This document shows positions 1-7,234 of a stretch of DNA of 8,890 nucleotides, piece after piece. The notes under the pieces are model-generated. The model worked only from the letters and a program-made list of their open reading frames with translations, was not told where the DNA came from and ran no database searches. The translations under genes were made by a program, and so were the position numbers. The stretch lies in contig QKJO01000012.1 of the NCBI GenBank assembly GCA_003249275.1, forward strand, positions 1-8,890, given 5' to 3'. This DNA is from Spirochaetaceae bacterium. GTDB taxonomy: Bacteria; Spirochaetota; Spirochaetia; Spirochaetales_E; Spirochaetaceae_B. The first letter of the stretch is position 1; each line of letters opens with the position of its first letter.

Positions 1-987
1 CAGTCCCTTTCCGGCGATCTGGAGTCCGTAGGGGAGAGTCACACTTCCCAGGGCTTCGGTGGAGGTCACCGAGACAGAACCGGGCATATTGGCCACACAG
101 TAATGAACGACTCCATCTATGATGAAGGTCGGATTTTCATGGGTTGTAGGACGGGTTGTTTCTATGCATCCTCCCTGATCGACGGCCACATCCACCAGAA
201 CGGCACCCGGCTTCATCAGACTCAGATGGGACCGTTTGATCAGTTTGGGCGCCTTGGCTCCGGGAATCAGGACCGCCCCGATTACCAGATCGCTCTCTTT
301 GAGGACCTCTTCAATATTGTGGGGGGTGCTGTAAAGGGTGGTGATTTCACCCCCGAAGATGTCATCCAGATACTCCAGCCGTCGGGCGCTGATGTCCAGA
401 ATGGTGACGTCGGCTCCCAGACCCACGGCCATCTTGCAGGCGTTTGTACCCACCACTCCGCCTCCCAGAATGGCGACCCTTCCCCGCCGGACTCCGGGAA
501 CACCCCCCAGCAGGACTCCTCTTCCCCCGAAGGCCTTTTCCAGGTATTTGGCTCCCTCCTGAACACTCAGCCGTCCGGCAATCTCGCTCATGGGCTTCAG
601 ACAGGGCAGCGTTCCGTCGTCCATCTCCATGGTTTCATAGGCTACCGCTTTTATGCCCGTGTTCATCAGGGCCAGGGTCAGATCGCGGTCGGCAGCCAGA
701 TGCAGGTAGGTATAGAGGATCTGTCCCTTACGGAAGAGACCGTACTCCGACGGCTGGGGCTCCTTCACTTTGACGATCATATCGGCAGCCCGGAATACCT
801 CTTCAGGCGTCTGCAGGATCTTCACTCCTTCGGCATGGTAGTCTTCATCGGAATATCCCGCCTCCATTCCCGCCCCCTTCTCCATATACACATCATGCCC
901 CTGGGCGATGTAGGACCGGCAGCTTGACGGATTCAATCCGACCCTGTATTCATGGTTTTTGATTTCCCTGACCGTACCGACTTTCAT
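1..987 (-). CDS. ald: alanine dehydrogenase (C-terminus cut by the window edge)
   Basis: This enzyme interconverts L-alanine and pyruvate plus ammonia with NAD(H) in the cytoplasm, and usually serves alanine catabolism or nitrogen and redox balance. The visible 329 residues carry the whole family signature at canonical numbering: R15 and K75 for pyruvate binding, H96 in YTYLHLAAD, the Rossmann glycines G175, G177 and G180 in [11 protein letters not shown]198 at the end of beta-2, and D270 in [19 protein letters not shown] and [10 protein letters not shown] blocks are also present. The family is usually about 370 residues, so roughly 40 C-terminal residues lie beyond base 1. The ATG at 987 follows a GGAGG (994-998) at 6 bases spacing. 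It is transcribed divergently from the DNA repair gene. A slightly unusual feature is NPSSCRSY where TPAGV-like sequence is common. The call is close to certain; the paralogous transhydrogenase alpha subunit is excluded by the LPY and TTH blocks and by the gap-free Ald pattern. Confidence 0.97.
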   Translation of the reverse strand, partial: MKVGTVREIKNHEYRVGLNPSSCRSYIAQGHDVYMEKGAGMEAGYSDEDYHAEGVKILQTPEEVFRAADMIVKVKEPQPSEYGLFRKGQILYTYLHLAADRDLTLALMNTGIKAVAYETMEMDDGTLPCLKPMSEIAGRLSVQEGAKYLEKAFGGRGVLLGGVPGVRRGRVAILGGGVVGTNACKMAVGLGADVTILDISARRLEYLDDIFGGEITTLYSTPHNIEEVLKESDLVIGAVLIPGAKAPKLIKRSHLSLMKPGAVLVDVAVDQGGCIETTRPTTHENPTFIIDGVVHYCVANMPGSVSVTSTEALGSVTLPYGLQIAGKGL

Positions 988-1018
988 TGTGAACCTCCGG
1001 TTTTATCTTTCCCTTTAA

Positions 1019-1047
1019 ATTTTAAATCCCCAGAATCGGCAAAACAA
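1019..1047 (-). promoter_or_regulatory. candidate sigma-70 promoter for ald
   Basis: On the minus strand, TTGTTT (1042-1047) is followed after 17 bases by TAAAAT (1019-1024). This would start a transcript near 1012 with a leader of about 25 bases that contains the GGAGG. The -10 matches the consensus at 5 of 6 positions, but the -35 at only 3 of 6. The surrounding DNA is AT-rich and includes a TTTAAAT tandem pair. This is inferred from pattern alone. Confidence 0.35.
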
Positions 1048-1143
1048 GAAGAAATACGATTCACGCATTTTCAGGATATCTATTGACGCATTCCACTGTT
1101 TTAATCATTACCGACAATGGCTTTCGTTACGGCATAGTGTTTT

Positions 1144-1152
1144 TGCTATTAT
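1144..1152 (+). promoter_or_regulatory. extended -10 element for the DNA alkylation repair gene
   Basis: TGCTATTAT fits the extended -10 pattern TGnTATAAT with one mismatch. No good -35 lies at the usual distance, which is typical of extended -10 promoters. Transcription would start near 1159, giving a leader of about 30 bases with an AGGAG Shine-Dalgarno at 1178-1182, 6 bases before the ATG at 1189. Confidence 0.45.
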
Positions 1153-1188
1153 GCGGTCCATGTCCTATGATTATAACAGGAGCGTTCA

Positions 1189-1890
1189 ATGACCCTTGAG
1201 GCAGCCCTGCAGGCCCTGGAGAGGATGGGAAGCGAACAGACAAGAAAAGTCCTCTACCGCCATGGAGCCAGAGATCTCTTCGGCGTCAAAATCGGCGATA
1301 TCAAAAAACTGATCCGTGAAACCGGACGGGATCACAGTCTGGCCCTCCAGTTGTATGACACGGGAAACTCGGATGCCATGTATATGGCGGGACTTATAGC
1401 GGATCCCCATGAATTCAGCAGAGACACTCTGGAAGCCTGGTCGGAAAAGGCCTACTGGTATCTCCTCAGCGAAGTAACGGTAGCCGGAGTCGCCGCCGAA
1501 AGTCCCTACGCTCTGGAACTGGCCAGAAAGTGGATCAATTCCCCGGTTACCGGAACGGCGGCTTCGGGATGGGCGGTCTGGTGCGGGATTCTGGCCCTGG
1601 GGAGACCTTCCGTAGAGATCGGAGAAATTCTGGATCTCATAACAAGGATTGAAAATCAGCTCCATGACTCGGCAGACAGAGTCAGATACTGCATGAATTC
1701 CTTCATCATATCCGTAGGTGTATACATTCCCGAACTCACCCAGAGAGCCCGCAGAGCGGCGCGTCGTCTCGGAAAGGTGAAAGTCTTCATGGGAGAGACC
1801 TCCTGCAAAGTACCCGATGCCTTGTCCTATATCAGGAAAGTGGAGGAACGGGGAAAAATCGGTGTCCACAAGAAACGTGTCATCTGCTGA
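1189..1890 (+). CDS. DNA alkylation repair protein, AlkD-like HEAT-repeat family
   Basis: The 233-residue protein matches the DNA_alkylation (AlkD/HEAT-like repeat) family, whose studied members are DNA glycosylases that remove bulky or cationic alkylated purines. The signature FGVKIGDIKKL at residues 31-41 is followed by DHSLALQLYDTGNSDAMYMA (49-68) and a helical-repeat body. It ends in the basic KIGVHKKRVIC tail typical of one subfamily. Length is normal. The ATG at 1189 has AGGAG at ideal spacing. In the Bacillus cereus AlkD structure, W109 and D113 flank the lesion. By my alignment from memory, W109 matches W90, but the catalytic Asp falls on S94 in AYWYLLSEVT, with E95 next to it. The chemistry may therefore differ from classical AlkD. 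It stands alone: ald diverges on the left, and the next gene starts 85 bases on. The family call is firm; substrate is unknown. Confidence 0.88.
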   Translation: MTLEAALQALERMGSEQTRKVLYRHGARDLFGVKIGDIKKLIRETGRDHSLALQLYDTGNSDAMYMAGLIADPHEFSRDTLEAWSEKAYWYLLSEVTVAGVAAESPYALELARKWINSPVTGTAASGWAVWCGILALGRPSVEIGEILDLITRIENQLHDSADRVRYCMNSFIISVGVYIPELTQRARRAARRLGKVKVFMGETSCKVPDALSYIRKVEERGKIGVHKKRVIC

Positions 1891-1940
1891 TTCTTCTTCC
1901 GGGAAGATGTAAAAGGATTGTGAATTCCCCGGAGATTCTC

Positions 1941-1969
1941 TTGAATCATCATGTCAGGATAAGTACATT
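1941..1969 (+). promoter_or_regulatory. candidate promoter ending 6 bases before the HD-GYP start codon
   Basis: TTGAAT (1941-1946), a 17-base spacer and TACATT (1964-1969) form a plausible sigma-70 pair, each hexamer matching at 4 of 6 positions. The predicted transcription start falls on or next to the ATG at 1976, so the mRNA would have little or no leader. No Shine-Dalgarno lies at normal distance; the nearest candidate, AGGAT at 1956-1960, is 15 bases away. The fapA-like gene shows the same geometry. Confidence 0.35.
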
Positions 1970-1975
1970 TATTTC

Positions 1976-3799
1976 ATGAGATTTCGTTTTGGTTCCAAAC
2001 TGCTTTACTTCAAGCTGGTCGGCATGTTTGTCTTCTTCGGACTGATCGTCGGCTACATTTCCTTTCTGACCGGAACAGCCATCAGTTCCTATGAAATCTA
2101 TCAGTCCTTCCGGAACGGTTTCGGAGGAACCCTTCACAATCTGATGGAATCGGAGGAGCCGGATCTTCTGTACAGGGCCTTTGTGGAGGAACCGGAAATC
2201 GGAAGACAGCTCGAAACGGCCCTTTCCAGTCTGATTCCGGAGAGTCAGAAAAGCAGAATCCGCCTCAGTCTGTTTGTTCAGACCCCGCCCGACGACCGGT
2301 GGGTCATGATCAGCCGCAGCAATACATCCGAACCCCTGCCGGTTGCCAATCCCGCTCAGGAGGACCACCTGAACAAGGCACTGGGGAGCCGGCATGTCTA
2401 TAAGCCCGAAGTCTATCTGGGAGCCCAGGACAGACGGAATTTCTATTTCGATCTGACGGGAGAGGATGACAGAATGTCCTACATCCTTCAGCTCTCTCTG
2501 GAGCGGGACGGTCTGAAAGAGCTGATGACCCAGGAAAAAAGCACCTTCTATTCCTTTACGGTGATTGTTCTGATTTTCTCCCTGATACTGGGAGCCCTTT
2601 TTGCCAGATCCTTCTCCGTTCCGATCAGGAAACTGACCGACCAGGCTCTTTCTCTTTCCAGAGGACATATGGACGTCCGTTTTAAAAGCAGACGGCTGGA
2701 TGATATCGGGATTCTGGCCCGGTCACTGGACAGTATGAGCGTCAGCCTGAAACACAGGTTCGATTCCATGCAGACCATGAACCGGATCGACCGGGCCGTC
2801 CTCTCTTCGGTCTCCCGGAGGGAACTTCTTAAGAAAGTGGCCGGGTATATTTCCGAACAGTTTGATTCAGCGGCCTCAGCCGTTCTGATCCACAGGGAGG
2901 AAGGCCTGCTGCTGACCGCCCTGGAACCTCATACGGAAGGTTATGAGGGTAAAATCATTCCCTACAGCCGTATTCCCGGCATCAGCAGCCTCTCTGAACC
3001 GGACCCCCGGGAGTTCGACATGGACAGCTGCCCCGGAAGCGGCGAGATCATACCAGCTCCTCTGCAGAGAAAAAAAACCTTTTATGTCCCCATTCTCCTG
3101 GATGAACACAGGGTGGCGACCTTCCTCATATCAATGGACAGAGTCAGCGATCAGGACAGGGAGGCTCTCAGGATGCTTTCCGATCAGACCGGCGTGGCAC
3201 TGCGGAGCATGAACGAGATGGAACAGAGGGAGGAGATGTCTCTGGGTATTCTTCTGGCCCTGACAAGAAGTGTGGATGCCAAGTCCCGGTGGACGGCCGG
3301 TCACAGCGAACGTGTTGCCGATCTGTCGGAAAAACTGGCCCGAAGCTGCGGCCTCAGGGAAGAGGAGATTCAGACGGTTAGGATCAGTGCACTGCTCCAT
3401 GACATCGGGAAACTTGGTATACCGGAGGCAATTCTGGATAAACCCGGAAAACTCTCGGATGAGGAATTTGAAATCATAAAAAGTCATCCGGAAAAAGGGG
3501 ACACCATCATCAAGGATATCCCCGGGTTCGACGATGTCAGACTCGGGGTCAGGCACCACCATGAACGATGGAACGGTACCGGATATCCCGACGGACTGGC
3601 CGGTGAGGAGATTCCTCTGACGGCCAGGATTCTGACCCTGGCGGATGTTTATGATGCTGTGACAGAAGACCGTCCCTACCGGAAGGGATTTTCCGCAGAT
3701 GAGATCCTTCAGTTTCTGAAGGACCAGAGCGGTCTTCTTTTCGACCCCTCCCTGCTGGAACTTTTCTTTGATATGATCCGGGATAACCCGGCATCCTGA
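1976..3799 (+). CDS. membrane sensor with HAMP, GAF-like and HD-GYP domains (probable cyclic-di-GMP phosphodiesterase)
   Basis: The 607-residue protein probably degrades cyclic-di-GMP in the cytoplasm in response to an extracytoplasmic or intracellular signal. Domains in order: transmembrane segment about 12-34; extracytoplasmic region about 35-189; second transmembrane segment about 191-210; HAMP with PIRKL about 211-265; a GAF-like segment about 270-412 (weak, from position and pattern); HD-GYP about 420-605. Key HD-GYP residues are intact: H443 in AGHSERV, H475 and D476 in LLHDIGK, H504, the run H527-E530, and G536, Y537 and P538 in WNGTGYP. The ADVYDAVTEDRPYR block is also present. There is no GGDEF, EAL or receiver domain. 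The ATG at 1976 is the first usable start: an in-frame TAA lies at 1910-1912 with no ATG, GTG or TTG between. It lacks a good Shine-Dalgarno. The 3' end overlaps the convergent EamA gene by 91 bases. The signal sensed is unknown. Confidence 0.93.
   Translation: MRFRFGSKLLYFKLVGMFVFFGLIVGYISFLTGTAISSYEIYQSFRNGFGGTLHNLMESEEPDLLYRAFVEEPEIGRQLETALSSLIPESQKSRIRLSLFVQTPPDDRWVMISRSNTSEPLPVANPAQEDHLNKALGSRHVYKPEVYLGAQDRRNFYFDLTGEDDRMSYILQLSLERDGLKELMTQEKSTFYSFTVIVLIFSLILGALFARSFSVPIRKLTDQALSLSRGHMDVRFKSRRLDDIGILARSLDSMSVSLKHRFDSMQTMNRIDRAVLSSVSRRELLKKVAGYISEQFDSAASAVLIHREEGLLLTALEPHTEGYEGKIIPYSRIPGISSLSEPDPREFDMDSCPGSGEIIPAPLQRKKTFYVPILLDEHRVATFLISMDRVSDQDREALRMLSDQTGVALRSMNEMEQREEMSLGILLALTRSVDAKSRWTAGHSERVADLSEKLARSCGLREEEIQTVRISALLHDIGKLGIPEAILDKPGKLSDEEFEIIKSHPEKGDTIIKDIPGFDDVRLGVRHHHERWNGTGYPDGLAGEEIPLTARILTLADVYDAVTEDRPYRKGFSADEILQFLKDQSGLLFDPSLLELFFDMIRDNPAS
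3709..3799. other. 91-base tail-to-tail overlap of HD-GYP and EamA coding regions
   Basis: The last 30 codons of the plus-strand HD-GYP gene are antisense to the last 30 codons of the minus-strand exporter gene. The HD-GYP frame here encodes the normal C-terminal helix of that domain. The exporter frame encodes a Ser/Lys/Arg-rich tail after the final membrane helix. Constraint therefore probably rests on the HD-GYP frame, and the exporter tail was likely gained by loss of an earlier stop. Confidence 0.85.
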
Positions 3800-4662
3800 C
3801 TGATAAGGACTCCCAGGAGTACAGCCGCGGATGCCAGAATCTGGAGGAATGTCAATGTTTCTCCCAGAAGTATCCATCCGCTGATGACGGCCACAACAGG
3901 TACCAGATTGATAAAAACAGAGGCGCCTGATGCCGCCATTCTGCTCATGCCGAAGTTATAGAGACCGAAGGCGCCGAGGCTGACGGGAGCACCCAGATAG
4001 AGCAGAATCAGAAGATTCCCCCCCCTGAGGTCAAGTCCTGTTTCAAGCAGGAGACCGATTCCCGGTGAGAAGAAGAGAGCCCCAGCAAAACACTGCATCA
4101 TAGTCAGAGTCCAGGGATTGTAGCGGGACGACAGTTTTTTGATGATCAGCATGTTGGCGGCGGCGCAGACCATGGCCCCTGTCTCCATCGTATTACCGAG
4201 AATAAGGTTCCCGCCGGCGGACGAACCGCTGTTGAGCAGGGTCAGGAGTACAACTCCGGTAATGGAAAGAAACAGTCCGGAGATCCCTTTCGGGGAGAGG
4301 GGCTCCTTCAGAACGAACCAGGCGCCTACAGTCACAAAAAGGGGGACGAAGGAGGAGATGACTCCGGCCTGGGATGAGGTTGTAAAACGCAGGGCATTGG
4401 ATTCGAGCAGAAAATAGAGGCAGGGCTGGAACAGAACCATGGGAATGAGAACAGGAATGTCCCTGGTCCACCCGGCCGGCGGTTTGATTCTGGTCATAAA
4501 AGGCAGTATGAAAAGAGAAGCCAGCACCATCCTGAGCCCCATGACAGACATGGGCTCCAGTTCGGCCAGGATCGTTCTCATGGCGCTGAAGGAGCCTCCC
4601 CAGAGAATGACCGCCGTTATGAGAGAAATGACAGCCGGTGCGGATGATTTTTGATCTTCCAT
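3709..4662 (-). CDS. EamA/DMT-superfamily membrane transporter (RhaT/YdcZ-like exporter)
   Basis: A 317-residue inner-membrane protein with about ten hydrophobic segments arranged as two EamA repeats. Members export small molecules such as amino acids or metabolites, but the substrate cannot be read from sequence. Repeat 1 begins with the family mark LWGGSFSAMR (20-29) and continues through GLRMVLASL to VLKEPLSPKGISGLFLSITG (117-136). Repeat 2 starts near residue 158 and ends with FINLVPVVAVISGWILLGE (250-268) and a last helix to about 288. From residue 289 a basic tail (SKKSSSREGSKRRP) extends beyond the usual end of the family and lies inside the overlap with the HD-GYP gene. The ATG at 4662 has an AGGAG Shine-Dalgarno (4669-4673) at 6 bases. 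It is divergent from the methyltransferase gene with a 141-base gap. The family is certain; the substrate is open. Confidence 0.92.
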   Translation of the reverse strand: MEDQKSSAPAVISLITAVILWGGSFSAMRTILAELEPMSVMGLRMVLASLFILPFMTRIKPPAGWTRDIPVLIPMVLFQPCLYFLLESNALRFTTSSQAGVISSFVPLFVTVGAWFVLKEPLSPKGISGLFLSITGVVLLTLLNSGSSAGGNLILGNTMETGAMVCAAANMLIIKKLSSRYNPWTLTMMQCFAGALFFSPGIGLLLETGLDLRGGNLLILLYLGAPVSLGAFGLYNFGMSRMAASGASVFINLVPVVAVISGWILLGETLTFLQILASAAVLLGVLISQDAGLSRIISKKSSSREGSKRRPLWSFRN

Positions 4663-4691
4663 TTAAAACTCCTGTTGATTCAAGTGTTCAT

Positions 4692-4700
4692 TTTATATCA
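4692..4700 (-). promoter_or_regulatory. extended -10 element for the EamA transporter gene
   Basis: On the minus strand TGATATAAA gives TG, one base, then TATAAA (5 of 6 to consensus). A weak AATACA sits 17 bases upstream at 4715-4720. Transcription would start near 4685, leaving a 22- to 23-base leader that includes the AGGAG. The element is supported by pattern only. Confidence 0.45.
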
Positions 4701-4746
4701 GCTTTGTCCAAAACTGTATTGTATAAAATTGCGGATGATTCATTAA

Positions 4747-4776
4747 TTCTCAGAATGTCATCCCCTGTGTTATGAT
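4747..4776 (+). promoter_or_regulatory. promoter candidate with extended -10 for the SpoU methyltransferase gene
   Basis: TTCTCA (4747-4752, 4 of 6), an 18-base spacer and TATGAT (4771-4776, 5 of 6) with an upstream TG at 4768-4769 make a convincing extended -10 promoter. The start would be near 4783, with AAGGAG at 4792-4797 six bases before the GTG start codon. A second AT-rich -10-like stretch near 4722-4729 is an alternative. Confidence 0.5.
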
Positions 4777-4803
4777 CTTTTAGCAAGCCGGAAGGAGAGA
4801 AAA

Positions 4804-5550
4804 GTGGACGGGACCGAAGAATCAGGAAGATTTCTGGACAGAATCATAGTGGTTCTCTGCAGGCCCGAAGGGAGTCTGAATATAGGCTCAGTCTGCCGCA
4901 GTATGGACAATATGGGAATCCGCCGGCTGGCTCTGGTCGGGAAACCCGGCGGGGGGGAGTATGACTCCGACAAGATCAAAATGATGGCTCTCCACGCCTA
5001 TCCCGTCTATGAGAATGCCCTCCGCCATACCACCCTGGAAGAGGCAGTCGCCGGTACGGTTCTGACAGCGGGGATCACCAGGAGAACGGGAAAGAACAGA
5101 AAAAGGCTCTCTCTTCTGCCTGAAGAACTGGCGGAAAAGGGCAGGGAAACCTCTGAAGGCGATATCGCTCTTGTCTTCGGGAATGAACAGCACGGTCTGA
5201 ACGCCCGTGAACTGAGCGTCTGCACCCTGGCCTGCCACATCCCCAGCCATCCGGCAAACCCGTCCCTCAACCTCTCCCATGCGGTCCAGCTGATCTGTTA
5301 TGAATTTTTTAAAGCCTCCGACGGTACTGCCGGAGATAGGGTCCACCTTCCCCTTCAAAGGATGGATGCCCTCGCCGACACGGTCGAGTCCGCCCTGCAG
5401 GCATCGGGGTATTACGACAAGCCCGACAGGTTCGGAACCCGCCTTTTTTTCCGGGATCTGTTCGCCCGCGCGGGGCTGACTGAAAAGGAAGCCGCCCATC
5501 TTGAGAAGGTTTTTCAGAAGCTCAGATCCCTCAAAGCTGAGGCTGACTAG
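4804..5550 (+). CDS. trmJ: SpoU-family RNA 2'-O-ribose methyltransferase, TrmJ type
   Basis: This 248-residue protein belongs to the SPOUT (trefoil-knot) methyltransferases; TrmJ uses S-adenosylmethionine to methylate the 2'-hydroxyl of nucleotide 32 in tRNA anticodon loops. The three SpoU motifs are visible: motif 1 around SLNIGSVCRSMDNMG (24-38, with N26 and R32), motif 2 LVFGNEQHGL (123-132), and motif 3 IPSHPANPSLNLSHAV (146-161), which forms the knot. The domain is followed by a helical C-terminal extension of about 80 residues (RLFFRDLFARAGLTEKE), as in TrmJ and unlike shorter TrmL. Length is normal for TrmJ. The start is a GTG at 4804, chosen because AAGGAG lies 6 bases before it and the next Met is residue 35. 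It stops inside a CTAG shared with the convergent FapA-like gene. The SpoU family is certain; TrmJ rather than a related TrmH-group enzyme is likely. Confidence 0.88.
   Translation: MDGTEESGRFLDRIIVVLCRPEGSLNIGSVCRSMDNMGIRRLALVGKPGGGEYDSDKIKMMALHAYPVYENALRHTTLEEAVAGTVLTAGITRRTGKNRKRLSLLPEELAEKGRETSEGDIALVFGNEQHGLNARELSVCTLACHIPSHPANPSLNLSHAVQLICYEFFKASDGTAGDRVHLPLQRMDALADTVESALQASGYYDKPDRFGTRLFFRDLFARAGLTEKEAAHLEKVFQKLRSLKAEAD
5547..5550. other. CTAG palindrome giving the stop codon of both convergent genes
   Basis: The plus-strand gene ends with TAG at 5548-5550, and the minus-strand gene ends with TAG read from 5549 to 5547. The two coding regions thus overlap by exactly the 4 bases of CTAG, with no intergenic terminator between them. 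Confidence 0.97.
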
Positions 5551-7199
5551 GCATTGACGGGCAGAGCCTTTTTGATCTCCTCGGGAATCTGGGCGGGGTT
5601 GTAACCTGTTTCTCGGATCTTCCCGTCCCTGGCCTGAAGTATGGTCTTGCTCACACCCCGCTGGAGGGGCGTAAAATCCAGAAGCCCGAAACTGATTTTG
5701 GAACCCACATAGATCATATCCTCCACCAGAACAAAGCTCTCCTCCCGGGGCTGAAGCTCTTTCCTCAGAAACTGGAGGTCTTTCATCTTCTCATGAATCT
5801 TCCCCGTCATCTTCTTCACCATGGCTTCCGCCTGGTCCTTCTGCCTGAAGTTCAGTTCCGTGGCACCCGGTGTGCTGCAGACCTTGACATAGTGGCGCAC
5901 CTGCTTGTCCATTGTATCCTGCTCCTCACGGAGCTTCTCGATGTCCTTCAGGAGCTTGAAAAAGACATCCAGCTCTTCCGGTTCCACACCGGCGACAACG
6001 TTGGTTTTCGCCTCATAAAGACTGCCGATCTTGCGGCATTTGATCCAACCCCGGACGACTGTCAGTCCTCCGACTATCTCGCAGCGCCCTCCCTCAAGGA
6101 GCAGATCGCCGCTGATCTTCACCGTGCTGTTCAGTAGTGAGCCTGAAACATAGACTGACCCTTTGACCATGGCAAAACTGCTCTCGATGAACCTGGCATA
6201 GAGATCGCCCATCACATCCAGAGACCCGTCTTTGTCTCCGTTGATTCCGGACTGAAGGAGGATGTTCCGTCCAGCTGAAAGGCTGACCCTGCCCACGCTC
6301 TTGCCGATCTGAATATCTCCCGAGGCCTTGATGCTGAAGCCGTCGGCCACGTGGCCGCGTACGATGACCGACCCCTGAAAGGTCAGATTCCCGGTCGTAT
6401 AATCCACGTTGTTGACGGTCACCACGGGTTCAATGATCACAGCTCCCTTATCCAGGCGGACATTGCCGCTTTCCAGAGCGATGATCCTGCCGTCTCTGAG
6501 TTCGGTGTTCTCTCCCGCCTTCAGGGACTCGTCCTCTCCCGCCGGATGGGAGGGAACGATTTCGCCGGTCACATCCATGCCGTCCACCGGGTCCACCGGC
6601 GACTCCATTTCCGCCAGTATCGATCCCGCCTCCCGGTGCTGAATGAAGTTGAGTTCCTTCAGATCTATCCGTCCGTAGGGAAGCTCCCGGAAGGGTTTGC
6701 TCGGAGAGTCGCTGAAGTGATACTTGACTCGTCCTCCCCGTCCGTGAACGGCAGGACTTCCCACGGCAATCTCAATCCATTCATTGTACCGGTCCGATTC
6801 GGTACACTCAGCGATAACCTGTTCCAGAACCCCGTGAAGGATTTTATGATCTTCCAGAAAATGATGCAGCTGCTCCTGCGTCACCCGGCCGCCCCCTACC
6901 CGGGGCGGTTCTATAAGGATTTCCGCCTTCATCCTGTCTTCCCGGACCCGGATCTGAAGTCCCGGTGACAGATGTGCCCCCCCGGGCCACTCCACAAGCT
7001 TCTCGATGCTCCCGTCGGCACGGTCGATGATCTCTTCAATCTGGATCATCCGGACCATGGGAATACCCAGGATCTTCATCCTGTTCATCACTTCCTCCGC
7101 AAAAACACGGTCTTCCGGTGAGTCGGGGGGATAGACCCTCAGGACCGCGTAGCCGTTGCGGTAATAGAGGCTGAAGCGTTTATCATTGCTGTTAGACAT
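5547..7199 (-). CDS. FapA/DUF342-family protein with beta-helix core
   Basis: A 550-residue cytosolic-looking protein with no signal peptide or membrane helix. An N-terminal alpha/beta region (about 8-135) leads to the family marks VGSPAVHGRGGRVKYHF (146-162) and AEMESPVDPVDGMDVTGEI (196-214). A Gly/Val-rich right-handed beta-helix follows (about 250-390; repeats such as GNLTFQGSVIVRG, ASGDIQIGKSV, GINGDKDGSLDVMGDL). A helical, probably coiled-coil stretch lies at about 405-480, and a short beta-rich end completes it. The family was named for flagellar assembly protein A, and a Vibrio member has been reported to bind a sugar phosphotransferase component. No flagellar gene is visible here, so the role is unknown. 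The ATG at 7199 is fixed by an in-frame TAA four codons upstream. Only a weak GATGG precedes it. The TAXI lipoprotein gene lies 87 bases upstream on the same strand; co-transcription is possible. Confidence 0.9.
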   Translation of the reverse strand: MSNSNDKRFSLYYRNGYAVLRVYPPDSPEDRVFAEEVMNRMKILGIPMVRMIQIEEIIDRADGSIEKLVEWPGGAHLSPGLQIRVREDRMKAEILIEPPRVGGGRVTQEQLHHFLEDHKILHGVLEQVIAECTESDRYNEWIEIAVGSPAVHGRGGRVKYHFSDSPSKPFRELPYGRIDLKELNFIQHREAGSILAEMESPVDPVDGMDVTGEIVPSHPAGEDESLKAGENTELRDGRIIALESGNVRLDKGAVIIEPVVTVNNVDYTTGNLTFQGSVIVRGHVADGFSIKASGDIQIGKSVGRVSLSAGRNILLQSGINGDKDGSLDVMGDLYARFIESSFAMVKGSVYVSGSLLNSTVKISGDLLLEGGRCEIVGGLTVVRGWIKCRKIGSLYEAKTNVVAGVEPEELDVFFKLLKDIEKLREEQDTMDKQVRHYVKVCSTPGATELNFRQKDQAEAMVKKMTGKIHEKMKDLQFLRKELQPREESFVLVEDMIYVGSKISFGLLDFTPLQRGVSKTILQARDGKIRETGYNPAQIPEEIKKALPVNA

Positions 7200-7205
7200 A
7201 AGACC

Positions 7206-7234
7206 ATCTTAATCTACAGAAAGGGAGCAGACAA
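7206..7234 (-). promoter_or_regulatory. candidate promoter ending 6 bases before the FapA-like start codon
   Basis: On the minus strand, TTGTCT (7229-7234, 4 of 6), a 17-base spacer and TAAGAT (7206-7211, 4 of 6) are followed by only 6 bases before the ATG. If used, transcription would start at or within a base or two of the ATG. This matches the layout at the HD-GYP gene. The alternative is read-through from the upstream TAXI gene, with GATGG as a weak Shine-Dalgarno. Confidence 0.3.

Noticed and set aside
103..927. 274-codon open frame on the plus strand
   Set aside because: It is wholly antisense to alanine dehydrogenase, whose frame carries every catalytic residue; the translated product has no recognisable domain.
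1186..1869. 227-codon open frame on the minus strand
   Set aside because: It mirrors the alkylation repair gene almost end to end, has no ribosome binding site and shows no family pattern; it is a codon-bias shadow.
3131..3877. 248-codon open frame on the minus strand
   Set aside because: It is antisense to the HD-GYP catalytic domain and overlaps the EamA gene in another frame; no domain is recognisable.
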